Assembly: GCA_023391635.1 (NCBI GenBank)
Contig: JAEWAQ010000041.1
Span: 22,307-86,306, forward strand
Direction: 5' to 3'
DNA: 64,000 nt
Source: Bacillota bacterium
GTDB taxonomy: Bacteria; Bacillota; Bacilli; Paenibacillales; Paenibacillaceae
How positions within the stretch are numbered: position 1 is the stretch's first letter; each line of letters opens with the position of its first letter. Under the pieces are notes generated by a model. That model did not search any database. It was given only the letters and a program-made list of their open reading frames with translations, and was not told the origin of the DNA. A program made the position numbers and the translations under genes. Below, piece by piece: positions 25,590 to 33,376 of the stretch.

Positions 25590-26327
25590 TCACTCTTTTG
25601 ACGACTTGGCCCCTTTGCTGTGAAGCCAAGAAACTAACGTATCTCTCCGAGTATCGAGATTTCCCGCAGCATCGAGTGGCGTCTGACCCGTGTAACCAGG
25701 GATCCCATTTATGTCGGCTCCCTTGGAGAGGAGATACTCGGCAACACGACGTTGGCCTCCATGGCAAGCTTGCCAGAAAGCCTCGTTAATGTCATCCACA
25801 GTAGGTACCGGATTGGAGCCTATCAATTCCTCAACGCGAAACAACATCCCTAAAGCAGCTGCGTGCCAAAGCTTGTCCACACGCGCGCCCCGCAGTACCA
25901 AAAGTCTCGCAACATTCCAACATCCATAACCCACGGCATTGTCCAAAGGAGTGCCACCAGCAATGGAGCCACCAATCACTTCAATGTTCGCACCGCCAAC
26001 GATTAACGCAGCGGCAACATCCACATCGTCACTGCTGGCCGCCCAGTGCAAGGGGGTCTCCGAAAAGTTTCCCCCTGTAGCTTGGGCATTAGGGTCTGCT
26101 CCAGCGTCAATCAGCATCTTAACAATTACTGGGCCGTTAGGGAAGTATCCAGGCCAATCTGTAACCACATGCAAAGTAGTACGAGAAAAACCCTTGTTGT
26201 CTATTGCTCTCATTGAGGCCAAGCCAGGAACCTCGATCAGAAGACGACGCAATGCATCCAAATCGCCCGTTTGAACAGCCTGCACGAACGATACGACCAG
26301 CGGATCGTTATGTTTCACTGTCTCCAT
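25590..26327 (-). CDS. Ankyrin repeat protein
   Basis: 245 residues built of about six ankyrin repeats (for example ETPLHWAASSDDVDVAAALIVGGANIEV, GTPLDNAVGYGCWNVARLLVLRGARVD, GQTPLDAAGNLDTRRDTLVSWLHSKGA). No signal peptide or membrane span, so cytosolic; ankyrin arrays bind proteins but the partner is unknown. ATG 26327 has AAGGGGG just upstream, though spacing is short; an in-frame ATG at 26348 and a longer frame exist. Lies beside the sigma-DUF1835 gene on the same strand, separated by the repeat element. Confidence 0.82.
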   Translation of the reverse strand: METVKHNDPLVVSFVQAVQTGDLDALRRLLIEVPGLASMRAIDNKGFSRTTLHVVTDWPGYFPNGPVIVKMLIDAGADPNAQATGGNFSETPLHWAASSDDVDVAAALIVGGANIEVIGGSIAGGTPLDNAVGYGCWNVARLLVLRGARVDKLWHAAALGMLFRVEELIGSNPVPTVDDINEAFWQACHGGQRRVAEYLLSKGADINGIPGYTGQTPLDAAGNLDTRRDTLVSWLHSKGAKSSKE

Positions 26328-26530
26328 AACCCCCTTCGCAAAGATCATTGAACATGTGCCCTTAACAACTTCATTGCTTGAAGAGGGCGTCCCCTCGGCA
26401 CTTCTGCTACTTATTCGACGTTCTGCTCTCTTCCCCTTCTCAACCAACGGTGAACAAGCTTTTCAGAAATACCGCAACCAATATGGAAAAATCGATAAGT
26501 TCTGTCCTTATCCTGCAAGCGAAAGGCATC

Positions 26531-26536
26531 TATAAT
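26531..26536 (+). promoter_or_regulatory. -10 element of the furanoside-uptake operon
   Basis: TATAAT 42 bases before the start codon of the binding-protein gene. No good -35 box is visible at 17 bases, which suits activation by the AraC-type response regulator encoded at 36227-36961. Confidence 0.45.
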
Positions 26537-26577
26537 CTGGGTTGTAGCGAAATTCGATCAAGGGGGAAATGCAGTCC

Positions 26578-27990
26578 ATGAAACAAAGCAAAGGCTTTCA
26601 AGCGGTATTGACTCTGATCGTTCTCGCCTTCATCATTGCCGGATGCGGCAAGGGCACCGGGACGGCAGAACCGACGTCCCAGCCGTCCGCAGCCTCGCCA
26701 ACTTCGGAGGCAACGAAAGCAGCGGAGACGGCCGGAACGCAGGAGACGGTTACCGTCAAAATGCTGATCGGCGCCAAGTCGGCTTCTACGGATCATTGGA
26801 AACAGCTGGCGGAGGCGACTTTCCAGAATACGGGCATCAAGCTCGAGCTCGTTCCGATTCCCGGCAACGATGACGCCGAAATTCAGAAAAAACTGGACGT
26901 CATGCTGCTGAGCGGTGACGAGAGCGATTTGTTCGTCATTCCCAATCCGACGGGCTACATGAAATATGTGAACGGGGGATTCATTCGGCCGCTGAACGAT
27001 ATCGCCGCTAAAATAGGCCTGGATATCGAAGGAGTTTACGGCAAGTATTTGACGAAAGACGAGCAGGGAGTGACGTACGGACTTCCTTACAACGTGAGCA
27101 AATGGCTTGTCTTTTACAATAAAAAGGTGTTCGACGACGCCAAAGTTCCGTATCCCGATTCGAACGTTGCATGGACCTGGTCCGAATATATCGAGACGGC
27201 CAAGAAGCTGACATCGGGCGAAGGCAAGACCAAAATATACGGCTCTTACATGCTGGACTATGACAACTACTTGTATATGCAAGCCCGGCAGAAGAACGTT
27301 CCGAGCTACAAAGCCGACGGCACGCTGAACTACGACGATCCTGCTTTCAAGGAGTCGCTTAAGTTCTTCAACGATCTGGGTGCCGTGCACAAAATCCAGC
27401 CGGGCTGGCTGGAATTCAAAACGCAAAAGCTGGCCTGGGACGGCTTTATGAGCGGCAAGTACGGCATGCATATTATCGCCGACTGGTATGCCGGACTGCT
27501 GACCGATGCCAAGTCGTACCCGAGAGACTGGCAGGTAGGGATCGCCCCGCTTCCTCATCCGGACGACGCCGACGCATGGTTCAACTTCGGGGTGACGGCC
27601 AATTATGTGATGAACAAAAATTCCAAGCATCCTGAAGAAGCGCTGAAGGTGATGAATTACCTTGCATCGGAAGGCTATAAAATTACGAATAACGTTCCGG
27701 CAAGAGTCGACTGGTCGGCCGAAGACAGGGCTAAGTTCTACGAGGAAACCTCGCAAGCGCTTAACGGGGAAATTACAACCCAAGATTTCGCCAACGTATT
27801 AAGCCGCGACGATGAAGGTTTTACGGATGAGAAAATAATGGGCGTCGCCTCGAGCCAAATTACGAACATCATCTCGAAAGAGGCGGATTTGTACTTGACC
27901 GGGCAACGATCGCTCGACGACACGGTCGCATCGATCTTGAAGCTCGGCAATCAAGCGATTGAAGAAGAGAAGGCCCGGCAGCAAAAATAA
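26578..27990 (+). CDS. Sugar ABC transporter substrate-binding lipoprotein (family 1)
   Basis: 470 residues. Type II signal peptide with lipobox IIAGC (Cys23), an Ala/Thr/Glu-rich linker, then a MalE-like fold (SDLFVIPNPTGYMKYVNGGFIRPLND; YGLPYNVSKWLVFYNKKVFDDA; AWDGFMSGKYGMHIIADW). Outer-face receptor for an oligosaccharide. ATG 26578 preferred over 26569 because AGGGGG is 11 rather than 2 bases away. First gene of an operon with two permeases, an oxidoreductase and two GH172 enzymes; there is no ATPase gene, so a shared MsmX-type ATPase is expected. Confidence 0.92.
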   Translation: MKQSKGFQAVLTLIVLAFIIAGCGKGTGTAEPTSQPSAASPTSEATKAAETAGTQETVTVKMLIGAKSASTDHWKQLAEATFQNTGIKLELVPIPGNDDAEIQKKLDVMLLSGDESDLFVIPNPTGYMKYVNGGFIRPLNDIAAKIGLDIEGVYGKYLTKDEQGVTYGLPYNVSKWLVFYNKKVFDDAKVPYPDSNVAWTWSEYIETAKKLTSGEGKTKIYGSYMLDYDNYLYMQARQKNVPSYKADGTLNYDDPAFKESLKFFNDLGAVHKIQPGWLEFKTQKLAWDGFMSGKYGMHIIADWYAGLLTDAKSYPRDWQVGIAPLPHPDDADAWFNFGVTANYVMNKNSKHPEEALKVMNYLASEGYKITNNVPARVDWSAEDRAKFYEETSQALNGEITTQDFANVLSRDDEGFTDEKIMGVASSQITNIISKEADLYLTGQRSLDDTVASILKLGNQAIEEEKARQQK

Positions 27991-28051
27991 TCGTTCATGC
28001 AGCGGGGGATATCCAAGGGGTATTCCCCGTTCGCGCAAGAGGTGAGCAACA

Positions 28052-28945
28052 ATGAGGCAGTTTGCAGGATTGAAAGCGCGAGAGCAAGCGGCGGGGTACG
28101 CCTTCATTTTGCCGTTCACGCTCGGATTCATCGTCTTTTCGATTATCCCGTTTCTATACGTGTTCGCGTTAAGCTTTACGAATTTTACGATATACACGGA
28201 ATTTGCCGACGTGAAGTTTGCCTCTATACGCAACTATGCCAGGCTGCTTCAGGATTCGCAGGTTTTGGGCAGCATCTTGAGAAGCCTGTATTATGTCGCA
28301 TTATACGTCCCTTCCATTATCGCGTGCTCTCTCGTGCTGGCCGTGCTGTTGAACGGTGCGGTGTATGGGCAGAAGCTGCTCAGGACGCTGATCTTCATGC
28401 CGTATGTCAGCAATTTCGTTGCCGCGGCGATGATCTGGTTCATCCTGCTGAACCCGTTCGGAGGGCTGGTTAATGGAATGCTTGAAGCTGTCGGCATCCC
28501 CGCGCCTCTATGGCTGGCGGGCATCCATTCCGCCATGCCGACCGCGGTGATGATCGTCATCTGGCAGGGGATGGGGTTTCATATTATCGCTTTTCTGGCC
28601 GCTCTGCAAACGATCCCCAAAGATTTGTATGAAGCGGGGATTATGGACGGAACGAACGCGTGGCAGAAGTTCCGTTACGTTACGTTGCCGACGATTTCCC
28701 CGACTACTTTCTTCCTTGTCGTGACGAGTATTATCGGCGGGTTTCAGAACTTCGCGCCGATTAAAATATTGACGAACGGCGGCCCGGGCGACAGCACGAA
28801 CGTATTCGCCATCCACTTATACGAGGAAGCGTTCCAGAACTACGACTTCTCCTATGCGGCGGCGCAGGCGGTGCTCATGTTCGCCATTATACTTGTCATT
28901 ACGCTTATTCAATGGTATGCCCAGAAAAAGTGGGTTACTTATTAA
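28052..28945 (+). CDS. Sugar ABC transporter permease (MalF/UgpA-like)
   Basis: 297 residues, six membrane spans. The EAA loop is EAGIMDGTNAWQKFRYVTLPTISPT, which docks the ATPase. AGAGGTGAG lies before the ATG. Gap to the binding-protein gene is 61 bp and to the second permease 12 bp. Inner membrane. Confidence 0.93.
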   Translation: MRQFAGLKAREQAAGYAFILPFTLGFIVFSIIPFLYVFALSFTNFTIYTEFADVKFASIRNYARLLQDSQVLGSILRSLYYVALYVPSIIACSLVLAVLLNGAVYGQKLLRTLIFMPYVSNFVAAAMIWFILLNPFGGLVNGMLEAVGIPAPLWLAGIHSAMPTAVMIVIWQGMGFHIIAFLAALQTIPKDLYEAGIMDGTNAWQKFRYVTLPTISPTTFFLVVTSIIGGFQNFAPIKILTNGGPGDSTNVFAIHLYEEAFQNYDFSYAAAQAVLMFAIILVITLIQWYAQKKWVTY

Positions 28946-28957
28946 GGGGTTGCTCAG

Positions 28958-29800
28958 ATGAGAATACACAGCCGCACCGGGAGCAGCCCGTACAAAAGAA
29001 TAACGCTTACGGCTGTTTTGCTGCTGATCGGACTATCGATGGTTTTCCCGTTTTTCTTCATGCTGTCCTCTTCCTTGAAGCCGAATTCGCAAGTGTTCGG
29101 TTTCCCGATCCAACTCATTCCGGGCAGCCTCTATTTGGACAACTATGAGACGCTGTTTGCCAACCGGGACTTTTTCATTTGGTATGGAAATACGGTCCAA
29201 ATGGTCGCACTGCTCATTGCGTTCCGTTTTTTGGTCGTGACGCAGGCGGCTTACGCATTTGCCCGATTGTCTTTCAAGGGGAAGAACGCCATTTTCATGC
29301 TTTTCATCTCCACCATCATGATTCCTTGGGACACGACGATTTTGGCGAGATACTTGTTATACGATTGGCTCGGTTTGATCGATACGCCATGGGCGCTCAT
29401 TATACCGGGCATGTTCGACGTATTGTTTCTGTTTCTCGTCCGCCAATTTTTCACGACCGTTCCGTTCGAACTGTCCGAGGCGGCGATCATTGATGGCTGC
29501 GGCCATTGGAAAATTTACTGGAAGGTCATCCTTCCGCTGTCCAAGCCGGTTCTGCTGACCCTTGTCATCTTTACTTTCATTTGGTCGTGGAACGACTTTA
29601 CCGGCCCGTACATTTTTATCAACACGATGTCGAAGCAGATGTTGTCCGTCGGATTGGTCACCTTCCAGACGATTGCCGGAACGAATTACGCCTTGCAAAT
29701 GGCCGGTTCGTGTCTGGGCATCATTCCTGCGGTCATCGTATTTATTTGGGCGCAAAAGTATTTTATTCAGGGAATCGCCACGACCGGCATTAAAGGATAA
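28958..29800 (+). CDS. Sugar ABC transporter permease (MalG/UgpE-like)
   Basis: 280 residues, six spans, EAA loop EAAIIDGCGHWKIYWKVILPLSKP. AAGGGG eight bases before the ATG. Partner of the preceding permease in a heterodimeric channel. Confidence 0.93.
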   Translation: MRIHSRTGSSPYKRITLTAVLLLIGLSMVFPFFFMLSSSLKPNSQVFGFPIQLIPGSLYLDNYETLFANRDFFIWYGNTVQMVALLIAFRFLVVTQAAYAFARLSFKGKNAIFMLFISTIMIPWDTTILARYLLYDWLGLIDTPWALIIPGMFDVLFLFLVRQFFTTVPFELSEAAIIDGCGHWKIYWKVILPLSKPVLLTLVIFTFIWSWNDFTGPYIFINTMSKQMLSVGLVTFQTIAGTNYALQMAGSCLGIIPAVIVFIWAQKYFIQGIATTGIKG

Positions 29801-29832
29801 CGGGATGTCCCCACACGAGGAGAGAACGATGG

Positions 29833-31116
29833 ATGAAGCCGATTGAAGTTGTGCTGTTGGGTGCGGGAAGCCGAGGCTTCTTCGCATACGGCAACTATGC
29901 GCTGAAGCGCCCCGACAAGTTGAAAATCGTGGCCTTCGCCGAACCGGATGCCGGCAAACGCGACAGATTCGCACGGGCGCACGGTATTCCGGAAGACCGG
30001 TGCTTTGCAGAGTGGAAGCTGCTGCTGGACCGGCCCAAGCTGGCTGATTATCTGATCAACGCCACGATGGACCAGGAGCATCTGGAATCGACTGTCGCCG
30101 CATTCCAACGAGGCTACCACGTCCTGTTGGAGAAGCCGATGGCCACGGATCCGCTGAGCTGCCTGAAAATCGTCAAAGCGGCGGAAATATCCGGGAGAAA
30201 GCTCGATATCAGCCACGTTCTCCGGTACACGCCCTTTTTCCAAACGATTAAAGCCGTTATAGATTCCGGGAGCCTGGGCCGCATCTTATCGGTGGAGCAT
30301 AAGGAGAATGTCGCTTTCTACCATTACGCTCACGGCTTTGTAAGAGGCAACTGGCGGAGCGAACACACTTCTAGTCCCATGCTGCTGGCCAAATGCAGCC
30401 ACGATCTTGACATCCTCGTATGGCTGCTGGGTGAACAAGTGAAAAAAGTGTCTTCTTTCGGATCGCTCTCCTATTTCAACCGTCAATCGATGCCTCCCGG
30501 CGCCGCTGCAAGATGCACGGACGGCTGTCCGGCGGAAGAGACGTGCGCTTACTCGACGCTTAAGCATTACCTGGGCAAGGAATTGACGTGGCTGAACGAC
30601 GGGATTTCGCTGGACACTTCTTATGAAGGCAGACTCAAAGCTTTACAGGAAAGCGATATCGGCCGCTGCGTGTTCCAGTGCGACAATGACGTGGTGGATC
30701 ATCAGGTTGTCAATATGGAATTCGCGAACGGAGCGACGGTCTCGTTCACGATGTCCGTAGCCGCCGAGGTCAACCGGAAAACGACGATTTTCGGCACGGA
30801 CGGAGAGCTGTATGGGGATTTGGAGCATAACCGGATCACGGTCAAGCGTTACGTCCATTCGAGCTTGACCCGAACGAGCGCCGAAGAGATCGAGCTTCTG
30901 AACATACGAGGCGGACATAACGGCGGAGATCCCGGGCTGCTCGACAGCTTCGTTCGGGATGCGCATCATCATGAAGAAGATGGCTCCATGATCACGTCGG
31001 CGCGGCAATCTTTGCTAAGCCACTTGCTCGCGTTCGCAGCGGAACAATCGCGCAAAGAGGGAAAGGTTGTTCTTATGGACGACTATATCGCATCGTTGGA
31101 GCGTCAGGCGGAGTAG
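29833..31116 (+). CDS. Gfo/Idh/MocA family oxidoreductase
   Basis: 427 residues. Rossmann fold at the N-terminus (VVLLGAGSRGFFAYGNYALKRP), the family EKP motif in LLEKPMATDP and a C-terminal alpha/beta domain. A four-Cys cluster in the middle (ARCTDGCPAEETCAYSTLKHYLG) recalls the subset of MocA proteins with a metal-binding loop. These enzymes oxidise or epimerise sugars and inositols using NAD(P). Its place inside the operon suggests work on a product of the GH172 enzymes. Confidence 0.9.
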   Translation: MKPIEVVLLGAGSRGFFAYGNYALKRPDKLKIVAFAEPDAGKRDRFARAHGIPEDRCFAEWKLLLDRPKLADYLINATMDQEHLESTVAAFQRGYHVLLEKPMATDPLSCLKIVKAAEISGRKLDISHVLRYTPFFQTIKAVIDSGSLGRILSVEHKENVAFYHYAHGFVRGNWRSEHTSSPMLLAKCSHDLDILVWLLGEQVKKVSSFGSLSYFNRQSMPPGAAARCTDGCPAEETCAYSTLKHYLGKELTWLNDGISLDTSYEGRLKALQESDIGRCVFQCDNDVVDHQVVNMEFANGATVSFTMSVAAEVNRKTTIFGTDGELYGDLEHNRITVKRYVHSSLTRTSAEEIELLNIRGGHNGGDPGLLDSFVRDAHHHEEDGSMITSARQSLLSHLLAFAAEQSRKEGKVVLMDDYIASLERQAE

Positions 31117-31160
31117 CGGCTGCTTAATCTATCATTTGGAATCGTGAGGTGTATGGCAAG

Positions 31161-32219
31161 ATGTTTAGAATTCCTGCGGGTGTCCATACAAGGTGGGCAA
31201 GTCCGGAAAACGTACGGGGAGCGAAGGGGGCAGGCGGAACGGTCGGCCAAGGGCGAAAAGGCTCCCCGTGGATAGCCGTCCCTAACGGACAAAAGGTGCA
31301 ATTGTGCGAAGTGGATGGAGCAAGCGGAACTTTGCAGCGAATCTGGATGACCTTGAACGATCGCACGCCGGCAATGCTTGACGGATTAAAGATAACCATC
31401 TACTGGGATGGCGCCAGAGAACCGGCAGTTGACGTACCGCTTGGCGCATTGTTCGGCATCGGATTGGGGGAACTCCGCCCGTTCCAGTCCGCCTTGTTTT
31501 CCAGCCCCGAAGGAAGAAGCTTAACCTGCTATGTCCCGATGCCTTTTCGAACAGGCATGCGGATGGAGCTTCGCAATGAAAGCGGAAGCGACTTGCATCA
31601 TCTCTATTACGATATCGACTACACGATCGGAGACGACCACGGGCCTGAAGCCGGTTATTTCCATGCGATATACAACAGACAGAGCAAAACCTCGCTGCGC
31701 CAAGATTACGAGATCGTACCCTCAATCACAGGCAGGGGGCGTTATCTCGGTACCCATATAGGGGTTGTGGCCGATCAACTGAAATACGGACGCTCTTGGT
31801 GGGGCGAAGGGGAATTCAAAATCTATCTGGACGGAGACGAGACTTATCCAACCTTATGCGGAACGGGGACCGAGGATTACATCGGCACCGGCTGGGAATT
31901 GGGCGAGTTCTCGCATCTTTATCAAGGCTGCACGTTGGCGGACCATGCAGGAATGCGCTATTGTTTTTATCGCTATCATGTGCCCGATCCGGTATATTTT
32001 CAATATGGGGTACGCGTGACCGCACAGCAAATCGGCTGCTGGGCGCCGGAAACGCTGTTGGAAATGAAATCGCTCGGGCATCCGGTTCTGGCGGCATCCG
32101 AACAGATCGGGTTCATCGATTTCAGCAAGACGGACTCGCTGCCTCCGTACGGATTGTTCGAACGCGAAGATGATTGGTCGAGTTGCGCTTATTTGTACTT
32201 GGACAGACCGGTTAAATGA
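31161..32219 (+). CDS. DUF2961 / GH172 family glycoside hydrolase, first of two
   Basis: 352 residues, no signal peptide. Family motifs: LQRIWMTLNDRTPAMLDGLKITIYWDG, LFSSPEGRSLTCYVPMPFR, and WWGEGEFKIYLDGDETYPTLCGTGTEDYIGTGW; the glutamates of GEGE (near 216-218) and TEDY (238) are the likely catalytic acids. GH172 members act on furanosides (difructose anhydride, alpha-D-arabinofuranose). ATG 31161 is used; an upstream GTG at 31149 lies within the ribosome binding site. Cytosolic, so it acts on imported oligosaccharide. The stop overlaps an upstream ATG of the next gene. Confidence 0.88.
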   Translation: MFRIPAGVHTRWASPENVRGAKGAGGTVGQGRKGSPWIAVPNGQKVQLCEVDGASGTLQRIWMTLNDRTPAMLDGLKITIYWDGAREPAVDVPLGALFGIGLGELRPFQSALFSSPEGRSLTCYVPMPFRTGMRMELRNESGSDLHHLYYDIDYTIGDDHGPEAGYFHAIYNRQSKTSLRQDYEIVPSITGRGRYLGTHIGVVADQLKYGRSWWGEGEFKIYLDGDETYPTLCGTGTEDYIGTGWELGEFSHLYQGCTLADHAGMRYCFYRYHVPDPVYFQYGVRVTAQQIGCWAPETLLEMKSLGHPVLAASEQIGFIDFSKTDSLPPYGLFEREDDWSSCAYLYLDRPVK

Positions 32220-32263
32220 TGCTCGGATGCGTTACCAAAACACGGGATGGCGAGGGAATAAGG

Positions 32264-33376
32264 ATGAAGGATATGGCTCGGAAAAACAATACGTTGGAAA
32301 CAAGGTGGGTCAGCTTTGAGAATGTCACCGGCCAGAAAGGGAAAAGCGCCATGTCCAACCAGGGCATGAAGGGCAGCCCGTTTCAACGCATTGACGCAGG
32401 CGAAACGAAAACATTGCTGGATGTGGAGGGATGCGGGACCATTCATCGGATTTGGATGACCCTCAGCGATCGATCACCGCGGATGTTGCGTTCCATGCGA
32501 ATCGATATGTTCTGGGATAACGCGGAAACGCCGGCAGTATCGGCGCCGCTAGGCGACTTTTTCTGCGCTGCGCTTGGCATTCTCGTCCCTTTCGAGAACG
32601 AACTGTTCTCCAGCCCGGAAGGAAGATCGTTCAATTGCTTCATTCCGATGCCGTTTTACAACCGGGCGAATATCCAAATAACGAACGAATCGGATCAAGC
32701 GCTTGACCATTTTTTCTACGATATTAATTTTACTTTATCTTCTGAGCCGACCGAACAGGAATATTATTATTTCCACGCTGTCTGGAACAGGGAAAATCCG
32801 ACAACGCTAGGCGTGGATTACTCCGTCCTGCCGAAGATCTATGGAAGCGGCCGATTTATCGGAATGAGCCTGGGGGTCGTGCTGGACCCGGCTTACGCGG
32901 ACAGCTGGTGGGGGGAGGGCGAGGTAAAAGTATATCTGGACGGAGACGACCGCTTTCCGACGCTTGCAGGAACGGGGACGGAGGACTATATCGGAACAGG
33001 TTGGGGACAAGGCACTTACTGTCACCGATATCAAGGCTGTCTCGTTCACGATAAGGACGCGGGACACGTGAGCTTCTATCGCTTTCATCTGCCGGATCCG
33101 GTTTACTTTCAACAAGACTGCAGCGTGTCGATCCAGCAAATCGGCGGAGCGCTTAAAGAAGTCGTGAACGGCTTTAAAGAACGGGGTGCGGAGTTCCAAG
33201 TCATTACTGCCGATTCTGACGGAACATTCTATCGATTGATGGAGGATAGCACTTTGGATTGGGAGGACAAACGGTTCGATGACCAGAGCACGTGGTTGAA
33301 TTTCTTGCGGAGAGACGACGTATCTTCTATTGCCTATGTTTATTTGGACGCTAAGGAACATACCGTTCTTCCGTGA
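32264..33376 (+). CDS. DUF2961 / GH172 family glycoside hydrolase, second of two
   Basis: 370 residues, paralogue of the preceding protein with the same motifs (IHRIWMTLSDRSPRMLRSMRIDMFWD; WWGEGEVKVYLDGDDRFPTLAGTGTEDYIGTGWGQG). Identity is high enough to see by eye in the motif regions but the C-terminal halves differ, suggesting division of labour or a heteromer. ATG 32264 has GAGGG 7 bases upstream; an ATG at 32216 overlapping the previous stop is the alternative. The 3' end overlaps the end of the convergent sensor-kinase gene by 26 bp. Confidence 0.88.
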   Translation: MKDMARKNNTLETRWVSFENVTGQKGKSAMSNQGMKGSPFQRIDAGETKTLLDVEGCGTIHRIWMTLSDRSPRMLRSMRIDMFWDNAETPAVSAPLGDFFCAALGILVPFENELFSSPEGRSFNCFIPMPFYNRANIQITNESDQALDHFFYDINFTLSSEPTEQEYYYFHAVWNRENPTTLGVDYSVLPKIYGSGRFIGMSLGVVLDPAYADSWWGEGEVKVYLDGDDRFPTLAGTGTEDYIGTGWGQGTYCHRYQGCLVHDKDAGHVSFYRFHLPDPVYFQQDCSVSIQQIGGALKEVVNGFKERGAEFQVITADSDGTFYRLMEDSTLDWEDKRFDDQSTWLNFLRRDDVSSIAYVYLDAKEHTVLP

